64,000 bases of DNA from Nitrosomonas ureae (GTDB lineage Bacteria > Pseudomonadota > Gammaproteobacteria > Burkholderiales > Nitrosomonadaceae). Both the position numbers and the translations under genes were made by a program. The notes beneath the pieces were generated by a model that saw nothing but the letters and a program-made list of their open reading frames with translations, searched no databases and was not told the origin of the DNA. The stretch covers positions 186,001-250,000 of the forward strand of contig NZ_FNUX01000002.1 in assembly GCF_900108305.1 (NCBI RefSeq), in the 5' to 3' direction. Below, piece after piece: positions 12,003 through 21,158 of the stretch. Positions within the stretch are counted from its first letter, which is position 1. Each line of letters opens with the position of its first letter.

Positions 12003-12710
12003 ATGGCAAATAAAGAGCATATTTCTAAGCAATTTGATGCTGAACTTGAGGAAGTTCGTACACGCGTTCTGCAGATGGGCGGTTTTGTTGAAGAGCAAAT
12101 CGAATATGCAATTGAGGCATTGACGAGTGGTAACGAAGAGCTTATCGATCAGGTCATTACACGTGATCATCGTGTCAACGCCATGGAAGTATCGATCGAT
12201 GAAATCTGTAGCCAGATTATTGCGCGTCGCCAACCAACTGCAAGTGATCTACGTATGATCATGATGGTAATTAAAACTATTACTGATCTTGAGCGCATCG
12301 GTGATGAGGCGGCGAAAATTGCCCGGATGACGAAGTTGATATACTCATCTGATCGCATGCACATTCCGCGCTTTCATGAAATCAAGCATGTTGCCAGTAT
12401 TGCAATGGATATGTTGCACAAAGCGCTCGATTCCTTTGCCCGATTGGATCTAAATGCAGCCGCACAAATTGTCAGACAAGATGAGCTTGTAGATGAGGAG
12501 TTTCGTTCTATCTTGCGCCAATTAATTACATTCATGATGGAAGATCCAAGAAAAATCTCAACGTGTCTGGAAATAGTATTTATCGCCAAAGCAATCGAAC
12601 GTATCGGAGATCATGCAAAAAACATGTCAGAGTATGTTGTTTACATGGTAAAAGGCAAAGATGTGCGCCATGTGACGGCTGACCAGATTGAACAGGAAAT
12701 CAGAGAATAG
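12003..12710 (+). CDS. phoU: Phosphate-signalling complex protein PhoU
   Basis: A 235-residue all-helical protein built of two tandem PhoU repeats. It contains the metal-binding pattern E-x3-D-x3 twice (DLERIGDEAAKIARM near residue 98 and AIERIGDHAKNMSEYVVY near residue 200). PhoU links the Pst phosphate transporter to the PhoR kinase and dampens the Pho response. No pst or phoBR gene is in the window, so its partners must lie elsewhere. The ATG follows AAAGGCGCGAT. Length and motifs are typical. Confidence 0.95.
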   Translation: MANKEHISKQFDAELEEVRTRVLQMGGFVEEQIEYAIEALTSGNEELIDQVITRDHRVNAMEVSIDEICSQIIARRQPTASDLRMIMMVIKTITDLERIGDEAAKIARMTKLIYSSDRMHIPRFHEIKHVASIAMDMLHKALDSFARLDLNAAAQIVRQDELVDEEFRSILRQLITFMMEDPRKISTCLEIVFIAKAIERIGDHAKNMSEYVVYMVKGKDVRHVTADQIEQEIRE

Positions 12711-12821
12711 TATGAATGTTTCTTATCGTGCCAAATAGGTTAAGGAAATATGTCTGGCTTATCAGTTTTATTAGAACTTGCATAGCAAGACAACGCTTAT
12801 GGACGAGTTTGCACAGCACTC

Positions 12822-14849
12822 TTACACTGACATTCGCGCCCATTTGTCTTCCCAGTCACTGAATTGCCCCGCCGGCATCGGCATACCAATCAAATAGCCT
12901 TGCGCTACATCGCACTCCAATGCTGTCAGGAGATTCCACACAACTTGGCTATCTACTCCTTCCGCCACCACTTCTAAACCGAGATTATGTCCAAGTTCAA
13001 TGGTCGAGCGGACAATCACAGCTGAGTCATTGTCCGCCTCCATTGGCATGACAAATGACTGATCAATCTTGATTGAGTCCACCGGTAGCTTTTGCAAATA
13101 ACTCAAGCTCGAATATCCCGTGCCAAAGTCATCGATGAATAACCGGATTCCGAGATTCTTTAATTTGGTTAAAGCCTCCAATGCAATCAATGGTTCTTCC
13201 ATCAGGGTACTCTCAGTTAATTCAAACTGAATCAGCTCCGGATTAACATTCCAAGTGGAAAATAGACCTTGAATACGATCAACAAGCATAGGATCGTACA
13301 AATCATGCGCGGACAAATTCACTGACAAAGCCTGCGCTATCCCTGCTTCATGCCAGGCATAACTTTGACTGAAAACCGCATCGAGCATCCAGTGCGTCAA
13401 AGGAGTAATCAAACCGGCATTCTCAGCGAGCTTTATAAATTCGATGGTTGATAGCATGCCATGTATAGGATGCTGCCAACGCACCAAGGCTTCCGCTCCA
13501 CACACGCGACGCGACGCAATATCGACCTTAGGCTGACAAAACAGCAATAACTCATTTTGTTCGATTGCTTGACGAAGATCTCCCATCAATGAAATACGCC
13601 GGGTGCATTCCTGTTCCTGCCCCCCCGTGTAGAGGGCATAGCCGCCTCGAGCAGGACAAACATCATTAGTAGCGGCATTGGCACGCCGCAACAAGGTATC
13701 AGCTTCAGTGGCATGACCAGGATAGAGAGCAATACCTATGCTGACACGCGGATCGACCATCAGGCCCGCCACTTCCACGGAGTCATGCAGGGCATTGGCC
13801 AGCCGTTGCGCAGCTTGGATGGCATAATCGGCTCCTCCGCTAGGCAAGATCAAAGCAAATTCGCCTTCCCCCACTCGCGCCAAGAATTCGCCTTCTTTCA
13901 GGGTACGCATCAAACGTTGAGCCAGCTGTTGCAGCAATTGATCACCGGAGCGATAGCCCAGGATTTGATTGACTCCACGCAAACGAATAACATTCAGATG
14001 CAAGACAGCGAGGGCGTGATGATGATATTTTGCGGTTTGAATGGCTTCTTGCAAGTGCTCAAGCATGAGGATACGATTGGGCAATTCGGTTAGAGGATCA
14101 TAATAAGCCAATCGCGCAATGGTAGCTTCGGCCACCTGATGCTCAGCACGCATACGCAAATTAGTAATGCCATAAGCCAAATCATTAGCCAATTCACTGA
14201 GTAACTTGACTTCTTCTTCATCAAAAGCATCCGGTTCAATCGCACCCATGACCAAAGCACCGAGTACTTGCCCATTCACGTGCAGAGGAAAAGCGGTAAC
14301 TGCTGCGAAGCCGAGCTTGATGGCATTCTCGCGAAGGGGAACATAAGCAAGAGCGGCATAGACAGGATCTGTGAGAATGTTTCTGCCCACACAGGGCTCG
14401 CCCGTACGGATTGCAGTAGCTGTCGCGGAACGCCCCATTTCTGTATCGGCCCAAGTGTAACGAAGCGCTTCCAAAAATTCTTTATCTACTCCGATACTTG
14501 CCATCCAATGGAAGCTCTTGTTTTCATCGTGTTCTGCATATGCGACACCAGCCATACGGTAACCACCTTTTTCCACGATGGCCTGGCACATATCATGTAG
14601 CAATTCTTGCTCGTCCGAGGCATGTAATAAAGTATGATTGCCAGCGCTTAAAGTTCTGAGAGCACGAGTGACGCGCTTGATTATTGTTAGTAATTGCTCG
14701 TTCTTTATCACTGATTTAGAACTGTCTTCATTGGTCACTTTGGTAGAATATGCCATAGTCTCTGTGTTCAAGATTGTAATGACTTCATTATAGTCGGTAG
14801 ATTTGATTCTGACTAAAGTCAATCTCATATAGAGATAGCCTGGCTCCAC
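12822..14849 (-). CDS. GAF-GGDEF-EAL protein, probable cyclic-di-GMP phosphodiesterase
   Basis: A 675-residue signalling protein with no membrane segment. Order: GAF sensor (about residues 70-225), degenerate GGDEF domain (about 245-400), EAL domain (about 415-665). The cyclase half looks inactive: the motif is GEGEF rather than GGDEF and the first metal Asp position reads HLNVIRL. The EAL half keeps its catalytic set: AEALVRWQHP, SVNLSAHDL, FELTEST, IDDFGTGYSSLSYL, SIKIDQSF, VVAEGVDS. I therefore expect c-di-GMP hydrolysis tuned by GAF ligand binding. The start is uncertain: 14849 is a GTG, while ATGs at 14828 and 14756 (MAYSTKV) give shorter forms; none has a strong ribosome-binding site. 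Confidence 0.85.
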   Translation of the reverse strand: MEPGYLYMRLTLVRIKSTDYNEVITILNTETMAYSTKVTNEDSSKSVIKNEQLLTIIKRVTRALRTLSAGNHTLLHASDEQELLHDMCQAIVEKGGYRMAGVAYAEHDENKSFHWMASIGVDKEFLEALRYTWADTEMGRSATATAIRTGEPCVGRNILTDPVYAALAYVPLRENAIKLGFAAVTAFPLHVNGQVLGALVMGAIEPDAFDEEEVKLLSELANDLAYGITNLRMRAEHQVAEATIARLAYYDPLTELPNRILMLEHLQEAIQTAKYHHHALAVLHLNVIRLRGVNQILGYRSGDQLLQQLAQRLMRTLKEGEFLARVGEGEFALILPSGGADYAIQAAQRLANALHDSVEVAGLMVDPRVSIGIALYPGHATEADTLLRRANAATNDVCPARGGYALYTGGQEQECTRRISLMGDLRQAIEQNELLLFCQPKVDIASRRVCGAEALVRWQHPIHGMLSTIEFIKLAENAGLITPLTHWMLDAVFSQSYAWHEAGIAQALSVNLSAHDLYDPMLVDRIQGLFSTWNVNPELIQFELTESTLMEEPLIALEALTKLKNLGIRLFIDDFGTGYSSLSYLQKLPVDSIKIDQSFVMPMEADNDSAVIVRSTIELGHNLGLEVVAEGVDSQVVWNLLTALECDVAQGYLIGMPMPAGQFSDWEDKWARMSV

Positions 14850-15339
14850 ACTGGCTTTATAAAAATTTACTGCATCAGTCGATTTAGAACTCTAGAATCA
14901 GGAAGGTGATTCTGCCGCTTTTCCTGTACCGGCAGGGTCAAGCAAATCGTTATTGATCTCAAGGTCAAGCCTTAAATTAAAAGGTCACCTGTTAATGAAT
15001 AATCAGACAATAAGCGATTTCCAATTTCCGGGTGTGTCCGATCATTACATATATAAGCTATTCGATTGACTAAGTAGATCAGCAACAACTACTATCAAAT
15101 AGACTCTATGTTCTATGTTGTTTACAATCGCCGTATAGACCTAGTCTTGTTTTTGATGTCAGCGATAAAGCGGACTGACCATTGCAATCGATTATCAATT
15201 ATAAGTCGATGTCAACACCATGATGAGCAAAAGCATTTTGGTTTGCGGAATTCTAAAATAGAAATTAACTCCATTAATAATGAGTGTAGAATCAATAGCA
15301 TTCTGGAAAATCGTTATTAAATAATAAAACCCTGTAGCC
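14850..15339. other. 490-base intergenic stretch without a convincing gene
   Basis: No gene with a usable start is visible. On the minus strand around 14910-14990 a short open stretch reads LDLEINNDLLDPAGTGKAAE and stops; it may be a gene scrap. A 6-bp inverted repeat (CTGCCG/CGGCAG) lies near 14912-14937. An open frame at 15108-15320 has protein-unlike composition and no ribosome-binding site. Confidence 0.4.
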
Positions 15340-15795
15340 ATGTATTCAAAATATAAGCAAAACGGCAATTTATTTATTAATTTTCATGTCATGCAATTTA
15401 TTCTTTTATTGTTATTTTTTGTTTTCACCAATGCAATTTGGGCGAATACAGAAGCACCTGATCAAGAGGCGCAAATCCGTGAGCTTGAAAAAACATTAGC
15501 GCGCGTACAACAGGAATCTCAATCAACTTACCAGCAATTTCTGATGATTCAGGAGTTGCGCCGCAACGAAATGGCAGAAACACCTCAAACTGTAAAACTA
15601 CCCAATTCGCCTTCACAGAGTATTCCGATTCCGAATTATGAAGACTTTATTCAACGTAAGCAGGAAAAACAAGAACGGATTGACAAATATACAACGGATT
15701 TGGATCATCTTTATGCACGCTATCGGGAACTGGAAGATGAAAAACAAGCAATTTTTGAGCAAATCCGATCACTCGAAAAAAAACCAGAAGAATAA
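15340..15795 (+). CDS. Exported coiled-coil protein, unknown function
   Basis: A 151-residue protein. With the 15340 start it has a basic N-terminal region, a hydrophobic segment (about residues 18-34, MQFILLLLFFVFTNAIWA) and an Ala-x-Ala-like cleavage site near IWA/NTEA, so it is probably periplasmic. The mature part contains two heptad-rich coiled coils (about 42-72 EAQIRELEKTLARVQQES and 108-148 KQERIDKYTTDLDHLYARYR) with a Pro/Ser-rich linker. The internal ATG at 15391 would remove the basic residues, so I prefer 15340. The family is not recognised. Convergent with the cytochrome lipoprotein gene, 24 bases apart. Confidence 0.55.
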   Translation: MYSKYKQNGNLFINFHVMQFILLLLFFVFTNAIWANTEAPDQEAQIRELEKTLARVQQESQSTYQQFLMIQELRRNEMAETPQTVKLPNSPSQSIPIPNYEDFIQRKQEKQERIDKYTTDLDHLYARYRELEDEKQAIFEQIRSLEKKPEE

Positions 15796-15819
15796 TTCTT
15801 TGAAATACTTATTTACTGG

Positions 15820-16287
15820 TTATTTATTTTCAAAATTTTTATACCAGATATCATAAATTTCATTCGACCATAAGGATTTTATCCATACGATCACATCATC
15901 GACTTGCTGCTCTGTCAGTATGCCCTCCCACGCAGGCATCGAGCCTATTTCTGGGGGAGTTCCTTTGAGAATTGTTTTTTTCAAAACATCAGTGGAATGA
16001 TGCCAAGCATGTGCCGAACTATCCAACGGGGGCGGCGGATATTTACCATCAGAATTCGGCTTGCGCCAATCCGGCGTGGCTTCCCCATTGGGACCATGGC
16101 AACCTACGCAATGGGTTGTATAAACAGCTTCTCCACGCATGATTTGCGCAGCATCTAAATTTCTTATTACCAATCCCGTTTTAGGGTCAATCTGATGCTG
16201 CTCCAGTGCAGGGTCTATAGAATAAAAATTCCCGCATCCAATTAATACCATTGCAGCGGCATAAATCAAAAAATGTTGCATCTTCAT
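15820..16287 (-). CDS. Class I cytochrome c lipoprotein
   Basis: A 155-residue exported monohaem cytochrome c. The signal peptide ends in a lipobox (LIGC, Cys18), so it is lipid-anchored in the periplasm. The haem site is CVGCH (about residue 60) and the likely axial Met lies in GSMPAW (about 118); the C-terminal helix EQQVDDVIVWIKSLW is typical. It is the last gene of a three-gene minus-strand unit (cupredoxin, DUF411, cytochrome), 14 bases after the DUF411 gene, which suggests electron transfer linked to copper or a cupredoxin. A similar domain occurs in nitrifier accessory cytochromes, but I cannot assign a partner. Confidence 0.85.
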   Translation of the reverse strand: MKMQHFLIYAAAMVLIGCGNFYSIDPALEQHQIDPKTGLVIRNLDAAQIMRGEAVYTTHCVGCHGPNGEATPDWRKPNSDGKYPPPPLDSSAHAWHHSTDVLKKTILKGTPPEIGSMPAWEGILTEQQVDDVIVWIKSLWSNEIYDIWYKNFENK

Positions 16288-16301
16288 GAAAATTGCAACG
16301 C

Positions 16302-16841
16302 TTATTTTAAGCGCATGACTGAACTACTTTTATCCTCTGCTTCCAAATTTTGCGGTAATGGCTCGGTTTTTTTGGCATATGGATCATAACGATTGTAGAT
16401 GGTGGCATTCGTACGAGTTTGATCGCGTTCTTTGAGCAATAAAACATTATAGGGATCGCTACGGGATCCTTCCATACCAGGAGATCCATGCGGCATATCT
16501 GGAACGGCCAATCCTATCGCTTTCGGTTTTTCTTTGAGCAGCCTGATGACATCAGATGCCGGCACATGCCCCTCGATCGCATAGCCATTGACCAGCGCCG
16601 TATGGCATGAGCCAACCGTTTCTGAAATACCTGATTTCTTTCTGATCTCTTTATTGCCTACATCGTGCGTTTTTACCGTAAAACCATGGTCGCGCATATG
16701 GTCGACCCATTTAGCGCAGCATCCGCAAGTTGGACTCTTATAAACTTCTATGGTTGCCGTAGCTATGGCTTGTGTAGCAACACCCAACAAACTGAATGTG
16801 ATGATCGATTCAGCTAGCAGGGTTCTCATTCGTATTTTCAT
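16302..16841 (-). CDS. DUF411 metal-binding protein, periplasmic
   Basis: A 179-residue exported protein. Signal peptide of about 28 residues (cleavage near AIA/TATIEVY). The DUF411 domain follows, with the vicinal cysteine motif SPTCGCCAKWVDHM, a further Cys in GSCHTALVNGY and the GHVPASDVIRLLKEKP helix. DUF411 proteins are found in copper and silver resistance loci and the CGCC motif suggests soft-metal binding. The tail (about residues 135-179) is an extra charged extension. It overlaps the upstream cupredoxin gene by 4 bases (ATGA), so the two are translationally coupled. Confidence 0.8.
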   Translation of the reverse strand: MKIRMRTLLAESIITFSLLGVATQAIATATIEVYKSPTCGCCAKWVDHMRDHGFTVKTHDVGNKEIRKKSGISETVGSCHTALVNGYAIEGHVPASDVIRLLKEKPKAIGLAVPDMPHGSPGMEGSRSDPYNVLLLKERDQTRTNATIYNRYDPYAKKTEPLPQNLEAEDKSSSVMRLK

Positions 16842-17290
16842 TTTTTCTCCACAATAATTTTTCCACGCATTTTTTTAAAATGACCAGGCAAAGGACAAAC
16901 AAAATCAATGACTCCCGCATTCGTAAATTGCCAGATCAATTCTTTTTGCTCACCAGGTTCCAGTTGTAGCAAATGGGCTTCAGTGTGCTCCTTCTCAGGA
17001 TACATGCTTCGCATCTTAGCAATTTTTTTAAGTTCCGCCATCGGACCTATCAACATTTCATGCTTGTGATTACCGCCGTTTTTGATCACAAACTGGATCG
17101 TTTCACCTTCATTTACCGCAACTTCGGAAGGCAAAAACATATTATCCACCTGTGTCAGTTTAATAATGCGTGACACTTTATCTAAATCGCCCGGTCTACC
17201 AATATCGAATTCCAAATTGGAATGATTCGCAGTCGAGTAACTATTGGTTGAAAACAAGACCAAGATCACCAATGGTATAATTCTACTCAT
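16838..17290 (-). CDS. Cupredoxin-like periplasmic copper protein
   Basis: A 150-residue exported protein with a signal peptide (cleavage near SYS/TANHS) and a plastocyanin/azurin-type cupredoxin domain. The type 1 copper ligands are visible in order: His in NGGNHKHEML, then Cys, His and Met in DFVCPLPGHFKKM near the C-terminus. It may carry electrons or bind copper. It leads the cupredoxin-DUF411-cytochrome c unit; AGGAG lies 8 bases before the ATG. The 159-base gap to divergent ttcA should hold its promoter. Confidence 0.85.
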   Translation of the reverse strand: MSRIIPLVILVLFSTNSYSTANHSNLEFDIGRPGDLDKVSRIIKLTQVDNMFLPSEVAVNEGETIQFVIKNGGNHKHEMLIGPMAELKKIAKMRSMYPEKEHTEAHLLQLEPGEQKELIWQFTNAGVIDFVCPLPGHFKKMRGKIIVEKK

Positions 17291-17449
17291 AGAATTCTCC
17301 TGAAAATAATTCCCGAACCCGTTTATCTGTCTTGCTTAGAATTCGGTTATGCTAAATTGTTCCAATTCATTTGTCTAATATTCTGCTATAACCCCTATAC
17401 TACTTGCTCTAATCAATAAACTTTTAGCCCCTTAGAATTTTCGTAAAGT

Positions 17450-18358
17450 ATGATTAAAAAACAACAATATAATGCTAACAAACTACAAAAACGCTTGAGA
17501 CGGCAAGTAGGAACAGCCATCGCTGATTTCAACATGATCGAAGCAGGCGACAAAATCATGGTGTGTTTGTCTGGAGGTAAAGATAGTTATGCATTGCTGG
17601 ACATCCTGCGCAATCTTCAAATTCATTCCCCAGTAAATTTTGAACTGATCGCAGTGAATCTGGATCAAAAACAGCCAGGTTTTCCTGAGCAAGTATTGCC
17701 CGGTTATTTGACACAAATCGGCATGCCTTTCCAGATTGTGGAACAGGATACCTACAGCGTTGTCAAGCGTGTCATTGCCGAGGGAAAAACTACTTGCAGC
17801 TTGTGCTCGCGGTTACGCCGTGGCGTGCTATACCGTGTGGCCGGTGAACTCGGAGCCACTAAAATTGCATTGGGGCATCATCGCGATGATATCCTAGAAA
17901 CCTTATTTCTGAATATGTTTTACGGCGGTAAGCTCAAAGCGATGCCGCCCAAACTGGTTAGTGATAATGGCAAGCACATTGTTATCCGGCCACTGGCTTA
18001 TTGCAAGGAAAAGGATCTGGCAGCATATGCAGAAATTTCAGATTTCCCGATTATTCCCTGTAATCTGTGCGGATCACAAAAAAATCTGCAACGCCAAACA
18101 ATCAAAGAAATGATGCAGCAATGGGATAAAAAATTTCCAGGCCGGCTGGAAACCATGTTCCGTTCGATACAGAATATTCAGCTGTCGCATCTAGCCGATA
18201 CGTCACACTACAATTTCGTTAGCCTGCAAGCGCAAGATCAACCATTCGAAAACGGCGACACAGCATTTGACGAAGAATCATTTGAACCTAATATTGAAGA
18301 AATACTTGCTCTTGGAGCAGAAGAAGCAATCGATCGCCCCATGGTTCCCGAAAGCTAA
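17450..18358 (+). CDS. ttcA: tRNA 2-thiocytidine biosynthesis protein TtcA
   Basis: A 302-residue ATP-dependent tRNA thiolase that makes 2-thiocytidine at position 32. The PP-loop [16 protein letters not shown] (about residue 40) binds ATP. Two Cys pairs, [10 protein letters not shown] and [10 protein letters not shown], are the ligands of the catalytic Fe-S cluster. [18 protein letters not shown] is also conserved. The acidic C-terminal tail (about 265-302) is a normal variable region. It ends exactly where the convergent DUF2784 gene ends, leaving no space for a separate terminator. Confidence 0.96.
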   Translation: MIKKQQYNANKLQKRLRRQVGTAIADFNMIEAGDKIMVCLSGGKDSYALLDILRNLQIHSPVNFELIAVNLDQKQPGFPEQVLPGYLTQIGMPFQIVEQDTYSVVKRVIAEGKTTCSLCSRLRRGVLYRVAGELGATKIALGHHRDDILETLFLNMFYGGKLKAMPPKLVSDNGKHIVIRPLAYCKEKDLAAYAEISDFPIIPCNLCGSQKNLQRQTIKEMMQQWDKKFPGRLETMFRSIQNIQLSHLADTSHYNFVSLQAQDQPFENGDTAFDEESFEPNIEEILALGAEEAIDRPMVPES

Positions 18359-18736
18359 TCAACATTTATACTTTACACGTCTGAGTGGCACCCATTTGAA
18401 AGTCATTGCGACCAGGCCGGCAAACAAGCTGTAGGCAATAGCCAGGATTGTCTCTGGCACGTTGTAGAATATTATGAAATGAAGCCAATGCTGAATAAAA
18501 CTGTTGCCCGTTTCAATCCGGCGCAAGCTGTTTTCCCACATGGTTAATGGACAGGCGACACCCAGTAGTGATTCAGTCACAACGAATAAAATAGCAGCAA
18601 GATGCAGATAGCGAAACCAAGGGTTTCTGACAAACGTCAGCTTCAACCACGCGCCTATCCAGATGATCGGCAAGCTCCCCACCACAAACAGGACATAAAG
18701 AAAATGAATAATCAGAACTATGTCAGCTAAAGGCAT
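18359..18736 (-). CDS. DUF2784 family membrane protein
   Basis: A 125-residue integral membrane protein with about four hydrophobic segments (residues 5-30, 42-60, 84-100 and 102-118). Conserved-looking residues include HFLYVLFVVGSLPIIWIG, the Cys-containing GVACPLTMWENSLRR and the basic C-terminus. I recognise the pattern as DUF2784, which has no established function. It abuts the stop codon of convergent ttcA. A MITE-like element lies directly upstream at 18767, so its promoter may lie in or beyond that element. Confidence 0.7.
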   Translation of the reverse strand: MPLADIVLIIHFLYVLFVVGSLPIIWIGAWLKLTFVRNPWFRYLHLAAILFVVTESLLGVACPLTMWENSLRRIETGNSFIQHWLHFIIFYNVPETILAIAYSLFAGLVAMTFKWVPLRRVKYKC

Positions 18737-18766
18737 TTCAACTCAACAAACCAAGCTTTGATTTTT

Positions 18767-18883
18767 ATTAAGGAATCTCTGAATGACTGTTATGCCAAAT
18801 TTAGCAGGAAGTTTATTGTGCTGATTACCAAGATACACCCTGCGCTTGGATAATATGTGTAGTTTATTCAGAGATTCCTTAAT
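18767..18883. mobile_element. MITE-like element with perfect 18-bp terminal inverted repeats
   Basis: ATTAAGGAATCTCTGAAT at 18767-18784 is repeated as its exact reverse complement at 18866-18883, giving a 117-base unit with no credible gene inside. This is the structure of a miniature inverted-repeat transposable element. The repeat core (GGAATCTCTGAAT) resembles that of the element at 58692-58783 at 10 of 13 positions. No obvious target-site duplication can be read. Confidence 0.55.
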
Positions 18884-18992
18884 GAATAACTTGCAAATAT
18901 CTTTCGAGCAACATTTATAATCTGTCAGTGAATAGTAAAACATATCAATGACAACTGTATTTGTTCACCCGGCATTTACTTGCGCAAACTAA

Positions 18993-19331
18993 TCAGTAAT
19001 CATCGTTGATTGACCCGATCAGCATATCATTCTTGATTGATTTTATGCCATCGATAGCACGGGCAGTTGCAATTACTTTGTCCATATCATCACGGGAACT
19101 TACGTAACCACTAAGTTCTACAACTCCTTTAATCGTTCTGACATTGATATCAAAGCGTCTCAACGATGGTTCATCGATAATTGCTTCATAAACTTTTGTG
19201 GTAATACGCACATCATTGAATTTTTCTTCCATCAGCAATTGTTCAGGAGTCGATGCACAGCCTGAAAAAATGAATATTTGGGTAATTAAGAATAAAACGA
19301 TGAAATGACTACTGCTATCTCGTCGCATCAT
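18993..19331 (-). CDS. BON-domain lipoprotein
   Basis: A 112-residue exported protein. AGGAGG sits 9 bases before the ATG. Its signal peptide ends in a lipobox (IFSGC, Cys25). The mature part is one BON domain (about residues 40-106): DVRITTKVYEAIIDEP, FDINVRTIKGVVELSGYV and MDKVIATARAIDGIKSIKNDM. BON domains bind phospholipid or occur in osmotically induced periplasmic proteins (OsmY, DolP). A role at the outer membrane is likely but not shown. It is an isolated gene. Confidence 0.8.
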   Translation of the reverse strand: MMRRDSSSHFIVLFLITQIFIFSGCASTPEQLLMEEKFNDVRITTKVYEAIIDEPSLRRFDINVRTIKGVVELSGYVSSRDDMDKVIATARAIDGIKSIKNDMLIGSINDDY

Positions 19332-19920
19332 AATGAGGCCTCCTAAATGATTATCGGAAAAATATCCTCCTCACACTTAGATTTGAAGCCTTTGCCTTCC
19401 CATCTTCAGAATTACATTCAATCAAAAAACTCGGCAGATTATTATTGAACTCTCCGGTAAGCATTAGCAACAATCAAAATGCGAGGTAATGCATGGACAG
19501 AGTAGCTCGCATGAACGTCAATAAACAAAGCATTCCATTCCTATTGATAATATTACATCATTATCTTTGATGGAGATTATTTTTTTGGCAGAATTGTAGA
19601 GAACAAAATAAACTGTCCGGGTTTGTAGCGCATGATTCGATGTTTTTTGTTGAAGAAGAAGGCACGATGAGCAGCTTCAGGGCATGCAGAAAGTCATCAT
19701 ATTTGTTGCTAGCATGCTTTATCGCTTAGAAAATAAGCCGTGAAACACCCTCAAACAGGTAATGAAATGTGACGATCGGTCGAGGTTGGGGATGTAGGTA
19801 ATGTTTTAGCGAGACTAGCAAGTGACTTCTTCGAAGGCTTAAACAATATCCTTTTGACTCTGTCGGAGTTAAAATTTAATTTGTACCGAAACAGTATTGC
19901 ACTGCTATCCAATCCGAATT
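19332..19920. other. Gene-poor intergenic region upstream of the BON gene and downstream of fba
   Basis: About 590 bases with no gene I can defend. It contains an IS-end-like sequence at 19609-19636 (listed separately). A 57-codon open stretch runs from 19773 on the plus strand (includes ASDFFEGLNNILLTLSELKF) but has no start codon or ribosome-binding site. The region may be a scar of past insertions. Confidence 0.4.
19609..19636 (+). repeat. Second copy of the insertion-sequence end found at 11165-11192
   Basis: TAAACTGTCCGG and the following 16 bases to CATGAT match the reverse complement of 11165-11192 at 25 of 28 positions. Just before it, GAACAA is also shared. Beyond CATGAT the two sequences diverge and no transposase remnant follows, so this is at most a solo end of the same element family. 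Confidence 0.5.
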
Positions 19921-19956
19921 CTATGATCAATCACAAAACTGCATGATTGATCATAG
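19921..19956. terminator. Strong 13-bp hairpin downstream of the fba operon
   Basis: CTATGATCAATCA and its exact reverse complement TGATTGATCATAG flank a 10-base loop, 22 bases beyond the fba stop codon. The stem is perfect but AT-rich and lacks a T-tract on the minus strand. It could end or stabilise the tkt-gap-pgk-pyk-fba transcript. Confidence 0.45.
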
Positions 19957-19978
19957 CGTTATTTAATAGCTCGGTTGA

Positions 19979-21043
19979 CTACTTAATAATGGCGCTCAAT
20001 TCGCCTTTAGTATAACGATTAGCCATATCTTCGAGTGAGATTGGCTTGATTTTTCCTGCTTGTCCTGCGCAGCCAAAAGCTTCAAAGCGTGCTTTACAAA
20101 TATCTTTAGCAGCTGCAGTAGCTTCTTTCAGGAATTTGCGCGGATCAAAATTGCTTTTGTCTTTTTCCAGACTACGGCGAATAGCGCCAGTCATAGCCAG
20201 ACGAATGTCGGTATCGATATTGATCTTGCGCACGCCATACTTGATGCCTTCCTGGATTTCTTCTACCGGTACACCATAGGTTTCTTTGATGTCACCGCCA
20301 TACTGACGAATGATATCCAGCCAGTCTTGCGGTACTGAGCTGGAGCCGTGCATTACCAGATGGGTATTAGGGATGCGTGCATGGATTTCCTTGATACGTT
20401 GAATCGCCAGAATGTCACCTGTAGGCTTACGGGTAAATTTATAAGCGCCGTGTGAGGTTCCAATTGCAATGGCTAAAGCATCCACGCCGGTTTTGCGCAC
20501 GAAATCAGCGGCTTCTTCAGGATCGGTAAGCAATTGATCATGGGACAAAACACCCTCTGCGCCGTGTCCGTCTTCCGCTTCGCCCATGCCGGATTCCAGT
20601 GAGCCCAGACAACCCAGCTCGCCTTCCACGGAAACTCCGACTGAATGCGCAATATTAACAACATCTGCTGTGACGTCGACATTGTATTCATAAGTGGATG
20701 GTGTTTTGGCATCGGCTTGTAAAGAACCATCCATCATTACGCTCGAGAATCCACTGCGGATCGCGTTAACACAAACCGATGGAGAAGCGCCGTGATCTTG
20801 GTGCATTACAATAGGAATATGTGGGTAAGCTTCTACCGCGGCAGCAATTAAGTGACGCAAGAATGCTTCACCGGCATATTTTCTTGCACCGGCGGAGCCT
20901 TGCATGATCACCGGGCTATTGCATTCATCCGCTGCTTGCATGATCGCCTGGATTTGCTCCAGATTATTAACATTAAACGCGGGTAAGCCATAGCTGTTTT
21001 CTGCTGCATGATCGAGTAATTGTCTTAATGATACAAGTGCCAT
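19979..21043 (-). CDS. fba: Fructose-bisphosphate aldolase class II (Calvin-cycle type)
   Basis: A 354-residue zinc-dependent aldolase joining dihydroxyacetone phosphate with glyceraldehyde 3-phosphate (or erythrose 4-phosphate to sedoheptulose bisphosphate). Recognisable elements: [19 protein letters not shown], the zinc His in [57 protein letters not shown] and [15 protein letters not shown]. This is the CbbA/Fba form common in autotrophic betaproteobacteria. It is the last gene of the minus-strand tkt-gap-pgk-pyk-fba cluster, 115 bases after pyk. Confidence 0.96.
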   Translation of the reverse strand: MALVSLRQLLDHAAENSYGLPAFNVNNLEQIQAIMQAADECNSPVIMQGSAGARKYAGEAFLRHLIAAAVEAYPHIPIVMHQDHGASPSVCVNAIRSGFSSVMMDGSLQADAKTPSTYEYNVDVTADVVNIAHSVGVSVEGELGCLGSLESGMGEAEDGHGAEGVLSHDQLLTDPEEAADFVRKTGVDALAIAIGTSHGAYKFTRKPTGDILAIQRIKEIHARIPNTHLVMHGSSSVPQDWLDIIRQYGGDIKETYGVPVEEIQEGIKYGVRKINIDTDIRLAMTGAIRRSLEKDKSNFDPRKFLKEATAAAKDICKARFEAFGCAGQAGKIKPISLEDMANRYTKGELSAIIK

Positions 21044-21158
21044 TTAGATCTCCTTAATTAAATTATATTAGTATAAGCGATTATCTTGTATGAATACGTT
21101 TGATTCCTTTTGCTGTAACTGCTCATATGTTTATCTGCGCTGCATCGTGTCAGACATT

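Noticed and set aside
15108..15320. 70-codon open frame on the plus strand
   Set aside because: No ribosome-binding site, odd composition and no recognisable motif; probably chance.
19773..19946. 57-codon open stretch containing DFFEGLNNILLTLSEL
   Set aside because: No start codon at its beginning and no ribosome-binding site; runs into a hairpin. Kept only as a note.
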